IMG/VR virus record: IMGVR_UViG_3300025012_000028
Location: 150,554-214,553 of that record
Strand: one strand, 5' to 3'
DNA: 64,000 nt
Source of the DNA: a virus
Part shown: positions 40,383 through 47,572 of the stretch, one piece after another
Numbering within the stretch: the first letter of the stretch is position 1
Layout: every line of letters starts with the position of its first letter
Notes under the pieces: model-generated
What the model was told of the DNA's origin: nothing
Database searches by the model: none
What the model saw: the letters and a program-made list of their open reading frames with translations, nothing else
Program-made: the position numbers and the translations under genes

Positions 40383-40564
40383 TTATTAGTTCCTTTATAA
40401 TAATCGTTATGCCACTCAGGACAGTTTTGGTTCCTCCCATACCCATAATATTGGGATATCGAGACAACTTCTAACCATTTGGTTATACCTTTCAATCTCA
40501 GAGGAAAAAATAAAAACTTAGTAACAGTTCTAATTTCTCCAATTGATGGGTGGGTAAATGTCAT
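40379..40564 (-). CDS. Hypothetical protein, 61 aa
   Basis: Basic and aromatic (TVTKFLFFPLRLKGITKWLEV, QYYGYGRNQN). 4-nt overlap with the rnh start and 35-nt overlap with the previous gene. Not recognised. Confidence 0.5.
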   Translation of the reverse strand: MTFTHPSIGEIRTVTKFLFFPLRLKGITKWLEVVSISQYYGYGRNQNCPEWHNDYYKGTNK

Positions 40565-40784
40565 TTGTTAGTTCCTTTAATTCATTCTTGAATTTATCTT
40601 CATTTCTTTTTTCTTGGTTGGTTTTTTGTTTGAAATATTTACGTGGATTACCACACATAAAACAAGAACACGGAGTAGGAGTTTCAACAACCATTCCCAA
40701 TTCTTCTTTCGATAATACACGGTTCCAATGAGTCCGTCTATTATTTTTTAATCTTTCTATGTGGTGTCTGCGAATAGCTCTCAT
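40530..40784 (-). CDS. Conserved small phage protein with RRHH and CxxCGNPRK, 84 aa
   Basis: MRAIRRHHIERLKNNRRTHW ... ETPTPCSCFMCGNPRKYF is a family met in very many tailed phages, with an arginine/histidine start and a CxCxxC-GNPR knuckle. Role unknown; probably a zinc-bound nucleic-acid protein. Confidence 0.75.
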   Translation of the reverse strand: MRAIRRHHIERLKNNRRTHWNRVLSKEELGMVVETPTPCSCFMCGNPRKYFKQKTNQEKRNEDKFKNELKELTNDIYPPINWRN

Positions 40785-40788
40785 AAAC

Positions 40789-40953
40789 TCACTTAATTAC
40801 AATTGGTTTAGTTTTGCTCGCCTCAACAAAAACCTTTTTCTTATCCTTGGTGTAGAACATAACCCCATTCTTATTGGTGGGGGATAACAGTCTCAATAAT
40901 TCAATTGATGTTAGATCAATAGCAACTGCTTCGATATTTGGAAGTTTGTTCAT
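40789..40953 (-). CDS. Small hypothetical protein, 54 aa
   Basis: Read directly: MNKLPNIEAVAIDLTSIELL ... FYTKDKKKVFVEASKTKPIV. Strong CAAGGAGAAC site. Beta-rich. Not recognised; downstream of the helicase gene. Confidence 0.6.
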   Translation of the reverse strand: MNKLPNIEAVAIDLTSIELLRLLSPTNKNGVMFYTKDKKKVFVEASKTKPIVIK

Positions 40954-40990
40954 ATAGTTCTCCTTGGGGAAATTGTACTACTTATATTTA

Positions 40991-42370
40991 TCAATCCCCA
41001 AAATCAAATAACGCAATTGCTTCTTCACTGGCATCTCTTTTTTGTTGTTGTGCTTTCATTTGATCTTTGATGTGTAAAGGAATCTCTTGTTGATCGGCTG
41101 AAAGGTTGTGCATACGCATTTTATCATAATCAATTCCGATGGTATAAATCTTACCCTTGTTCTTTCCAAAACGAGTTTTCATGTTCTTGACAAGATACTT
41201 GCCTTGTTCTCTCAATTCGTCCGTCTGTATCAGCGCCCCTGCCCAATCCCCCGTCTGACTGATAGCATAAGCTTCACCAACATCTTCAAGGTCTGCTGCT
41301 TCTTTCTTTGCTTTAGCACCACGATTGAACTGTGCATTAGACAGCAGAGCATAGTTCATTTCCATTGCCAACGCTCTTTGTTCTTCTGCCACGTTCTTCA
41401 CATAGATCGGTGATCCTGCCTGAGAAGGGGGAAGTTTACTGGAAGCGAAGTTGTTGATACCATCAAGGATCACAACCACCGGAACAAAGTTCTGTTTCAG
41501 TTTCAGTTCCATCAACAGGTTTTTAACGTGAAGCGCACTGGCAGCACCAGTCGGAAATTCTTTGACCTTCAGCCGTCCATGTGCCTTGGAACAAAGTTCT
41601 TTAAATCTAGAATTGAAAAGGTTCTTATCCAAAGTTTTATTCAGACTATCCATTCCAATGTCCAACAGGTTTGCATCATTCTTTTTTAAAATCTCTTCTT
41701 CACTTTCCTCACCAGTAACATAAAGAACATCAATACCCAACCTTACTAAAGCAGATGCACAATGACAAAGAATAATAGTCTTACCCACATTGGTTGATGC
41801 CATAAATAGAAACATTGCTTTCCTGACAAGACCACCACCCATAGCAACATTGAGCAGTTCTATATCAAGAGGAATTTTATCATGTTCATTGAAATAATTG
41901 TCCCTGCGCTTTTCAGCATCATCAAAATAGTCATGACCAATTTCGACCACAAACTGAATTGCCATTGCTTCTTTGATCTTTTCTATCTTGGTTGCCTTAT
42001 CTGGCTTACCTTTCTCTAATGATTCGATGAAATCATAGGTTGCAATTTCAATTGCCCTGTTGCGAACCCATTCTTCAGTTTCATCTATTAGCAGTTGTTC
42101 ATCATCAATCAGGTCTGTTTTCCTGAGACTATTAAGTTTATCTTTGATGATCTGTGTATCTTCCACCGAAATATCTGTATCGGTATCAATGGTCAATTTT
42201 AAATTTGGGTATGTGGGAATCTTATTATATTTGTCTTGGTAATCTTTAATCTTTTTGAAAAGAAACTGATCCTCTTTGGCGGTGAAATAATCTCTCTTAA
42301 GGTGTGGGAAAACGATGCGATAAAAGTTGGAGGATTTAATCAAGTAAACAAAAATATTATCAATCAGCAT
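40991..42370 (-). CDS. 41: Replicative helicase gp41 (DnaB family)
   Basis: 459 aa (T4: 475). RecA-fold hexameric 5'-3' helicase. Walker A MASTNVGKT near residue 205, Walker B VVVILDGINNF, and LSNAQFNRGAKA for the DnaB-like sensor; the N-terminal helical domain precedes. The start was set at the ATG 6 nt after GGAG rather than the adjacent TTG. C-terminus ALFDFGD. Primase gp61 is not in this window. Confidence 0.92.
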   Translation of the reverse strand: MLIDNIFVYLIKSSNFYRIVFPHLKRDYFTAKEDQFLFKKIKDYQDKYNKIPTYPNLKLTIDTDTDISVEDTQIIKDKLNSLRKTDLIDDEQLLIDETEEWVRNRAIEIATYDFIESLEKGKPDKATKIEKIKEAMAIQFVVEIGHDYFDDAEKRRDNYFNEHDKIPLDIELLNVAMGGGLVRKAMFLFMASTNVGKTIILCHCASALVRLGIDVLYVTGEESEEEILKKNDANLLDIGMDSLNKTLDKNLFNSRFKELCSKAHGRLKVKEFPTGAASALHVKNLLMELKLKQNFVPVVVILDGINNFASSKLPPSQAGSPIYVKNVAEEQRALAMEMNYALLSNAQFNRGAKAKKEAADLEDVGEAYAISQTGDWAGALIQTDELREQGKYLVKNMKTRFGKNKGKIYTIGIDYDKMRMHNLSADQQEIPLHIKDQMKAQQQKRDASEEAIALFDFGD

Positions 42371-42437
42371 CAATTACTCCATAAACTAATAAAGTACCAA
42401 ATTCTATTAACGGTTCAATATTGTCTTTAGAAATCAT
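42360..42437 (-). CDS. Possible 25-aa peptide
   Basis: MISKDNIEPLIEFGTLLVYG then VIDAD. AGGAGAG lies 5 nt before the ATG, inside the previous gene; the stop overlaps the gp41 start region, so it may couple translation. Short; could be incidental. Confidence 0.4.
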   Translation of the reverse strand: MISKDNIEPLIEFGTLLVYGVIDAD

Positions 42438-42816
42438 GGAATCTCTCCTGTGCTATATCCACGACCAGCGCAACCGCAATCTCTTTAGAGACTTCCGACA
42501 CTATCTGTTTATATATTTCAAATTTATCGACATTCCCCGATAAACGGTCCACCTTTATCTGACCCTTTATTTCTTTTCCATTCAGGTTTACAATGTATCT
42601 ACAATTCCTTTTGAACGAAATATAATCATCATAAATATAACCACAAACGTTCAGAATGTTATTATTGATTTGAAATGAATCTAGAATGGAATTATAAGCT
42701 TTCTCTTTCATCTCTTCATAGAGTTTAATACTTTCATCCGTGGGAGCACGGTTGATTGTAACACTCTTTTCATATGGTATATAATCTGTTCTTGAGTTGT
42801 AATGTTTATCGAACAT
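42427..42816 (-). CDS. Hypothetical protein, 129 aa
   Basis: Helical first half (TDESIKLYEEMKEKAYNSIL) and a beta-rich middle (FKRNCRYIVNLNGKEIKGQIKV). Resembles a common T4-type small protein of unknown role. Abuts the QueC-like gene. Confidence 0.6.
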   Translation of the reverse strand: MFDKHYNSRTDYIPYEKSVTINRAPTDESIKLYEEMKEKAYNSILDSFQINNNILNVCGYIYDDYISFKRNCRYIVNLNGKEIKGQIKVDRLSGNVDKFEIYKQIVSEVSKEIAVALVVDIAQERFHDF

Positions 42817-43440
42817 TTAGAAATGCTCCTCTTCTTCATTGGTAAAAGCTTCAACTGCCCTCGCCAGTTCGGGAGGATTGATAATATCTTCCATTCTCTT
42901 ACAAGAAGGGCAATTATCTTTATTGGGTTCTCCGTGATGGTTTTCACACCATGTCACATAACAACGAATTTCTTCAGGTATCCCATTCCAAATTTCATGC
43001 TTTTTAATTTGTGTAATCGGGAATATGAGCTTGGGCAATTCGGATCGACATAGCCCTTGCATTGAATTGTAGATGGTTTTAATTTCATCCAGAAACGAAA
43101 TTGCATCATCATTCATTACATAACCAATCGCAACCTCATCAACATCTTGAGGGATGATATAAGGCAACATTAAGAACAGAGGGGGATAAGACAGACACCA
43201 ATTATTATTACTGCACCTGACTGAGAAATCGATTGGTTCACCGATATATTCAAAGTTCCACTTCTCAAAAAACGGTCGTATTTTGGAGATTGCTTCTAGT
43301 TCTCGTTTGGTCTGTTCACCATTACCAACCAGATTTATATAACCCGCCTTGACTTTATGCCCTTCTTTTAAAAGACGCCAAATCAAATAGGTACTATCAA
43401 CACCACCACTCCAAAGAACAAATTTAGTTTTTTCTTTCAT
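42817..43440 (-). CDS. queC: QueC-like PP-loop enzyme (7-cyano-7-deazaguanine synthase family)
   Basis: 207 aa. N-terminal PP-loop WSGGVDSTYL (residues 10-19) for ATP; central EVAIGYVMNDD; C-terminal zinc cysteines in RCYVTWCENHH and NCPSCKRM, matching the QueC Cys set. QueC converts carboxy-deazaguanine to preQ0. Phage versions serve 7-deazaguanine DNA modification or queuosine. Other pathway genes (folE, queD, queE, dpdA) are not in this window, so the role is inferred. Confidence 0.75.
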   Translation of the reverse strand: MKEKTKFVLWSGGVDSTYLIWRLLKEGHKVKAGYINLVGNGEQTKRELEAISKIRPFFEKWNFEYIGEPIDFSVRCSNNNWCLSYPPLFLMLPYIIPQDVDEVAIGYVMNDDAISFLDEIKTIYNSMQGLCRSELPKLIFPITQIKKHEIWNGIPEEIRCYVTWCENHHGEPNKDNCPSCKRMEDIINPPELARAVEAFTNEEEEHF

Positions 43441-43616
43441 TTTGATTGTCTTGCCTCTCTATATTGTTCTATGTATTTTTGATAATCTTCAAGGTTCTTA
43501 TTGTTGAGTTCAAATAACATATGAAAAGCATTACCCACTCTCAAAGGAGGACCAAGAGGAGGTTTTGAAATATCGATAATATTTTCTCCTTTAGGATCAA
43601 ATATTCTCAATTTCAT
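43437..43616 (-). CDS. Small hypothetical protein, 59 aa
   Basis: Read directly: MKLRIFDPKGENIIDISKPP ... NAFHMLFELNNKNLEDYQKY. ATGA overlaps on both sides. A strand-turn start and a C-terminal helix. Not recognised; same operon as queC. Confidence 0.6.
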   Translation of the reverse strand: MKLRIFDPKGENIIDISKPPLGPPLRVGNAFHMLFELNNKNLEDYQKYIEQYREARQSK

Positions 43617-43786
43617 TTCATCTTCCTTACTTCTTTACGTTTAACATCTCGTTTTTCTTTGGTATCATATAGACACGGTTTACCATCTTCCATTACATGG
43701 TGCCACGCTCCATCAACTAATACATCCAAACCATAACTAACTGTCATTGTGGTTGTATTCAACCAATCGTTCGTTTTTGTTCTCAT
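43613..43786 (-). CDS. Small hypothetical protein, 57 aa
   Basis: Read directly: MRTKTNDWLNTTTMTVSYGL ... DGAWHHVMEDGKPCLYDTKE and a lysine-rich end. Strong AAGGAGAAAAT. First gene of the queC operon, after a promoter hairpin. Confidence 0.6.
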   Translation of the reverse strand: MRTKTNDWLNTTTMTVSYGLDVLVDGAWHHVMEDGKPCLYDTKEKRDVKRKEVRKMK

Positions 43787-43804
43787 ATTTTCTCCTTAAA
43801 AATA

Positions 43805-43856
43805 AATAAGAGCTATCAATATGTTTCATGATAGCTCTTATTATTTCGGAAGTCTA
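43805..43856 (-). promoter_or_regulatory. Combined terminator hairpin and early promoter (PeSL-like)
   Basis: 14-bp perfect stem (43805-43818, 43829-43842; loop 10) with a TTATTTATTTTT tail on the minus strand. Promoter TAGACT (43851-43856), 17 nt, TATCAT (43828-43833). It ends the head-protein pair and starts the queC-gp41 operon. Confidence 0.75.
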
Positions 43857-43873
43857 TTAATTTTTATGTGAGT

Positions 43874-44143
43874 TTACGCTAATCTGTCCAGAAGATATTT
43901 AGTTTTAATTTTCCCATATTTTTGGTATTCACCAATCATCTGTTTCATCAAATCCAACTTTTCCTGTTCTTCGGGAGTCATAGAATCGAACTTCACAATT
44001 GCCTTGGAAATCTTTTTGAACACGTCTGATATTACTCCTTCTGTTAGAGTTTTGTCGGATGTGATTCTTTTAATTTCTTTAAGGTAGAAATTTAAATCTT
44101 CAGTTTCAGTTAATAGATGTAAAGTCTTCTGGAAATTGTTCAT
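43874..44143 (-). CDS. Predicted internal head protein, 89 aa
   Basis: MNNFQKTLHLLTETEDLNFY: an amphipathic leader ending LLTE, like a capsid-targeting and prohead-protease site. The mature part is helical and basic/acidic (SDVFKKISKAIVKFDSM, EEQEKLDLMKQMI). Directly follows a sister gene of the same type from one late promoter. Confidence 0.5.
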   Translation of the reverse strand: MNNFQKTLHLLTETEDLNFYLKEIKRITSDKTLTEGVISDVFKKISKAIVKFDSMTPEEQEKLDLMKQMIGEYQKYGKIKTKYLLDRLA

Positions 44144-44485
44144 CTATTTTTCTTCCTTGGGAACTTTACCAACCTCAAAAATCCCCTCGTTGTCAGTTGC
44201 CGTGCTCAACTTGAAAGCTTTGATGATGTCAGCAGCTTTACACCCCTTCAGTGGTTTGCACATAGCTGCAAGCTTCTTGAGGGTACCATAACCGGCAGTT
44301 GGATTTTCTTTAATATAAGCCTTTTGAACATTTCTATATTGGTCGGCAGTAGCCCTTTCCTTGAACTTGAGAATGGTTTTACCATCGGGAAGCACAACCC
44401 CATTCTCTTCTCTTGATTCTACAATCACTTCTGTTTCTTTCGCTTCAGTAAGCGTCTTCAGAATTCGGTTAAAATTGTTTTCCAT
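44144..44485 (-). CDS. Predicted internal head protein, 113 aa
   Basis: MENNFNRILKTLTEAKETE: leader with LTE|A cleavage-like site. The mature part VVLPDGKTILKFKERATADQ then a lysine-rich helix; ends VGKVPKEEK. A late promoter 27 nt upstream supports a virion role. Confidence 0.55.
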   Translation of the reverse strand: MENNFNRILKTLTEAKETEVIVESREENGVVLPDGKTILKFKERATADQYRNVQKAYIKENPTAGYGTLKKLAAMCKPLKGCKAADIIKAFKLSTATDNEGIFEVGKVPKEEK

Positions 44486-44510
44486 TTATGTTTCTCCTTG
44501 AAAGTTTATT

Positions 44511-44690
44511 TTATTTATAATACCAACTAATCTTTACTAATGATCCATCAACTTTATCTACAAAACTACCCAAGTAATCATCTTGTTGAAGCGTTCCAGA
44601 ACGTATGATAGGTTTGATGGAAATTGAATCTGGAGGTCGCACATTGACACAACCAGAAAGAAAAATACATATTAAAATCATTTTAAACAT
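44511..44690 (-). CDS. Small lipoprotein, 59 aa
   Basis: Read directly: MFKMILICIFLSGCVNVRPP, a short signal peptide with lipobox LSGC (Cys14 would be lipidated), then about 45 residues (DSISIKPIIRSGTLQQDDYL...). Probably an outer-membrane-directed lipoprotein; size and topology would suit an o-spanin or an exclusion lipoprotein. The SD GAGGGA is in the 3' arm of a hairpin that also holds a late promoter. Confidence 0.65.
   Translation of the reverse strand: MFKMILICIFLSGCVNVRPPDSISIKPIIRSGTLQQDDYLGSFVDKVDGSLVKISWYYK
44512..44519 (-). promoter_or_regulatory. T4-type late promoter TATAAATA
   Basis: Exact TATAAATA on the minus strand, overlapping the lipoprotein's last codons and 27 nt before the head-protein gene start. 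Confidence 0.75.
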
Positions 44691-44691
44691 A

Positions 44692-44729
44692 GAAATCCCT
44701 CATTACGTTTATTTATAATGAGGGATTTC
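44692..44729 (-). promoter_or_regulatory. Hairpin with embedded late promoter; terminator of uvsX
   Basis: 14-bp perfect inverted repeat (44692-44705, 44716-44729) with a 10-nt loop carrying the late promoter TATAAATA (44710-44717). uvsX read-through RNA would pair the lipoprotein SD (GAGGGAT) with the upstream arm. RNA begun at the late promoter (near 44704) lacks that arm. This is the arrangement known for T4 gene e. Confidence 0.8.
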
Positions 44730-44734
44730 TTTTC

Positions 44735-45940
44735 CTATTCTGTTACTTCTTCTACTTCAAGATCATCGGCAATCCCTTCGGAAGCTGAACAATAATTAAA
44801 CTTGGCTCTCATATAATCGGCCAATCCATGTTTCAAAAACTCTTCCCAAAATGCGGGAGTCATTTTCGCCTTGGTCATAAGATCATCTTTCTTATGAGCT
44901 AAGGAAGGTATTTTTTCAGGATTGATCTTATAGGAACTCTTTTCCTTCAGAAAGATTCCTTCTTCCTCATAACAGAATTCGAACAGACCGGAATAAGGTG
45001 TAAGCCCTTCTTCAAAATCAATATTGAACTTGATTTTAGTTTTCTCTTTTGCGGTCCTACATTTGACATTGGTGCTTGTGATCCTCGCCCCAATTACTTC
45101 ATCTTCTTTATCATTCTTAACCTGTGCTTTTGAGAAATCACTAATGATGGAGGAATTGTAAAGCGAACCTTCACCACCCGATATCACCTTACCACCATAC
45201 CCACCAATCTGAGAATATACATGGTTGATGGGAACGATAGGAACATTTTTGATACCAGCTTTGAGTGTTACTGTCCTGAACAATGCGCGGAGTGCCTGTT
45301 GCTTTGTCATATCCCTTGAATCAGTTCCAGTGGTTTTATCCGCAAGTTCTTTCTTCGAACTGATATTACCAATGGAGTCGATACCAATAAAAACTTTATC
45401 ATCGGGATCGAGTTCATCGATTATGTTGATCAGTTGTGTATTAAGTTCTTCAATGGTAGGAACCGGAATGAACAGCATGTTCTCAGTATCAATTCCACGT
45501 TTCTTCAGATCTTCTTTGGAGTTGTTGGACATCTCAGTTTCAAATAGAACGAAGAAGTATCCAAGGTCGCGCTGTGCGTGTTTAGCAGTCTCTAACATGA
45601 GATAAGTCTTACCGACCGAGTTCAGACCCGCCAATTGCCACACCCTACCAGACGGCATACCCTTATACGGATCGCCACTAATTTGAGCATTGAAAAGATA
45701 ATTACCAGTATTAATCCAGTCACGGATGGGATACTTATCTATTTCGTTGTCGCCCATTAACTGCGCGTACTCAGAACCAGACACATGTTTCAGACGTTCA
45801 CCAAAAGACATTGCTTTCTTTTTAGCTTTTTCTTCGGCAGAATTGTCTTTGAGAATTTTCTTCTCTTCTTTTGAGAGTTTGATGTTGTTTTCTAATTTGA
45901 TTTTAAGTTCTTTCAACACGTCTTCTGAAACAATAGCCAT
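44735..45940 (-). CDS. uvsX: Recombinase UvsX (RecA-like)
   Basis: 401 aa (T4: 391). Strand-exchange ATPase. GRVWQLAGLNSVGKTYLML holds a fuller Walker A (GLNSVGKT) than T4 UvsX; FFVLFETEMSNNSKEDLKKRGI, then VFIGIDSIGNISSKKE with Walker B, and PINHVYSQIGGYGGKVISGG for the L2/DNA-binding region. The C-terminus is acidic. Ends at a hairpin that carries a late promoter. Confidence 0.92.
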   Translation of the reverse strand: MAIVSEDVLKELKIKLENNIKLSKEEKKILKDNSAEEKAKKKAMSFGERLKHVSGSEYAQLMGDNEIDKYPIRDWINTGNYLFNAQISGDPYKGMPSGRVWQLAGLNSVGKTYLMLETAKHAQRDLGYFFVLFETEMSNNSKEDLKKRGIDTENMLFIPVPTIEELNTQLINIIDELDPDDKVFIGIDSIGNISSKKELADKTTGTDSRDMTKQQALRALFRTVTLKAGIKNVPIVPINHVYSQIGGYGGKVISGGEGSLYNSSIISDFSKAQVKNDKEDEVIGARITSTNVKCRTAKEKTKIKFNIDFEEGLTPYSGLFEFCYEEEGIFLKEKSSYKINPEKIPSLAHKKDDLMTKAKMTPAFWEEFLKHGLADYMRAKFNYCSASEGIADDLEVEEVTE

Positions 45941-46162
45941 TCACACTTCTCCTTTAGTATTTCTCGTCAAGTAAAAAACCACACCGGTTGGTGCTGATAA
46001 TGGTTCTATTCCAACCAATTCTTTCGCATTTAAACTAGGATAAACTCTTTTGCCTAATAAAGTGAAGAATCGTTCTACAAATTTCTTATGGTACTTTTTC
46101 CTTATTCGTTTCTTTTTATGAGTGATGAATTTGAAATAATTTATGTGGCGGTTTCTTTTCAT
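45941..46162 (-). CDS. Conserved small phage protein with PTG motif, 73 aa
   Basis: Very basic N-terminus (MKRNRHINYFKFITHKKKRI), then a C-terminal LVGIEPLSAPTGVVFYLTR, which is like the GVQPM..PTGLIF strand motif found in T4-type capsid and other structural proteins. A family of such small proteins occurs in T4-like phages; role unknown. Confidence 0.65.
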   Translation of the reverse strand: MKRNRHINYFKFITHKKKRIRKKYHKKFVERFFTLLGKRVYPSLNAKELVGIEPLSAPTGVVFYLTRNTKGEV

Positions 46163-46362
46163 TCGTCACAAACTCCCTTCCATGCATCATAAAGTTCATA
46201 CCAATCTTCTTTCAACTCATAATATCTAGGCGCAGTTTCCCCACCAAATTTTTCATTCAGGAACTTGACTATATGTTCCCCATAGAACTTTCCCACATTT
46301 TCAACAACCAGTTCATCACTGACAGAATCTCTATCGAAATTATCCTTTCCCACAATTTTCAT
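46159..46362 (-). CDS. Hypothetical protein, 67 aa
   Basis: MKIVGKDNFDRDSVSDELVV, EHIVKFLNEKFGGE, ending DAWKGVCDE. Typical helical small phage protein. 4-nt overlap with its neighbour. Confidence 0.65.
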   Translation of the reverse strand: MKIVGKDNFDRDSVSDELVVENVGKFYGEHIVKFLNEKFGGETAPRYYELKEDWYELYDAWKGVCDE

Positions 46363-46595
46363 TATTTCATTACTCCTTTGGTAAATGGAAAGATGAATTC
46401 TGAATGATATTCATCACTCAACTTTGTGGGTTTCTTGCCTATTTCTATATCAAACACTTGTGGAAGATGTCTAAATGAATCCCACATATCTGTTATAGAT
46501 AACAGAAATTGTTGAACCTCTTCGGTATTATTGAAAATTCTAATGGAGGTTTGATGAATTGTTCCTAAATGTCCAAATGGTGTGAGCATTAACAT
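46362..46595 (-). CDS. Hypothetical protein, 77 aa
   Basis: Two nearby ATGs; the start is uncertain by two codons. Beta-rich with RIFNNTEEVQQFLLSITDMW. 1-nt overlaps on both sides. Not recognised. Confidence 0.6.
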   Translation of the reverse strand: MLMLTPFGHLGTIHQTSIRIFNNTEEVQQFLLSITDMWDSFRHLPQVFDIEIGKKPTKLSDEYHSEFIFPFTKGVMK

Positions 46596-46795
46596 TATTT
46601 GTAATTCTCCAAATTATCTTTCATTTCCTGATGAAATATACTTCCACTCGCAATGTAAGTGGATTTGTTTGTGTCCAGATATTTATCCATCTCTCTGATC
46701 AGTTTTATTGCAGCATGTAGTCTTAATTGTGAATCTGTTGTGGTCATGGGAATGTATGGTGCATAAACATATCCCGGTTCAAAATCTGTTTTCAT
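46595..46795 (-). CDS. Hypothetical protein, 66 aa
   Basis: MKTDFEPGYVYAPYIPMTTT, then a helix RLHAAIKLIREMDKYL. Resembles a small family common in T4-type phages. Role unknown. Confidence 0.6.
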   Translation of the reverse strand: MKTDFEPGYVYAPYIPMTTTDSQLRLHAAIKLIREMDKYLDTNKSTYIASGSIFHQEMKDNLENYK

Positions 46796-47140
46796 TTAAA
46801 GATCCTCTTTTTCAAACATAAAAGTTTTGAATGGAGTTACCACGCTGCACCTTTCCTGTTCCAAGTTCTTCATCAGAATTTTGGCGAGTGTATATGCCTT
46901 TTCGTTGATGTTGTTGGCGGTATCTGGGAACCGAGGATAGTTGATTAGACCCACAATAATTCCCGGTTCATCACCTTCCACATAAACAAAATTGGTAAGA
47001 GTAATTGTAAGACCAAGTTTGACCTTATCACAATAATCCTTACACATTTTAAATGCCATTTCAAATGGCATCACCTTTTCCGAATAACCAGAACGCAGAC
47101 CCATATAAATTTTTACTTCATGTGTATTACATTTTTGCAT
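46796..47140 (-). CDS. Hypothetical protein, 114 aa
   Basis: Mixed alpha/beta: VKIYMGLRSGYSEKVMPFEM, KLGLTITLTNFVYVEGDEPG, KAYTLAKILMKNLEQER. Reminiscent of small phage ferredoxin-like folds; no assignment. Confidence 0.6.
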   Translation of the reverse strand: MQKCNTHEVKIYMGLRSGYSEKVMPFEMAFKMCKDYCDKVKLGLTITLTNFVYVEGDEPGIIVGLINYPRFPDTANNINEKAYTLAKILMKNLEQERCSVVTPFKTFMFEKEDL

Positions 47141-47402
47141 TATCAGTTCCTTTATAGATTAGATTTAGAACTATATGATCAATGTGTTTACTAAGTGTGA
47201 TGATATCTTGAGCAAGTTTTTCTTCTTCGAATATATTACATTCTCTCCACAATACACATTTTTCTTTACCATCATAACCACAAAATCCACACCACTCATT
47301 GGTATCGTTGAGACATTCTTTTGAGGGCGGCATATGCCCAAAACATCGTTTAGGATATATACCGTTGGTAAGATTTTGAATGTCCTCTAAAGAATAGTTC
47401 AT
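47127..47402 (-). CDS. Cysteine-rich hypothetical protein, 91 aa
   Basis: Six cysteines (CFGHMPPSKEC, WCGFCGYDGKEKC, EC) in residues 20-55 make a probable metal site; a C-terminal helix follows. Overlaps the next gene by 14 nt. Confidence 0.6.
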   Translation of the reverse strand: MNYSLEDIQNLTNGIYPKRCFGHMPPSKECLNDTNEWCGFCGYDGKEKCVLWRECNIFEEEKLAQDIITLSKHIDHIVLNLIYKGTDNAKM

Positions 47403-47539
47403 TACATATTCTCCATAAGAGTTTCACTTACACTTTCCTTATAAGATGCCATTACTTCATTCCTACCCCATCCAGTTTTAACTTGAAGCTTTTGAGCAAA
47501 CACTTCCTCAATTCGTTTAAGCAATTCTTTAGTGTTCAT
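47402..47539 (-). CDS. Conserved small phage protein with KTGWGRNE, 45 aa
   Basis: Read directly: MNTKELLKRIEEVFAQKLQV then KTGWGRNEVMASYKESVSE. The KTGWGRNE core with flanking helices is a frequent small protein in T4-type phages. GGAGATA precedes the ATG. Role unknown. Confidence 0.7.
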   Translation of the reverse strand: MNTKELLKRIEEVFAQKLQVKTGWGRNEVMASYKESVSETLMENM

Positions 47540-47572
47540 AAAAAATATCTCCTATAAATGTTAAATATCATA

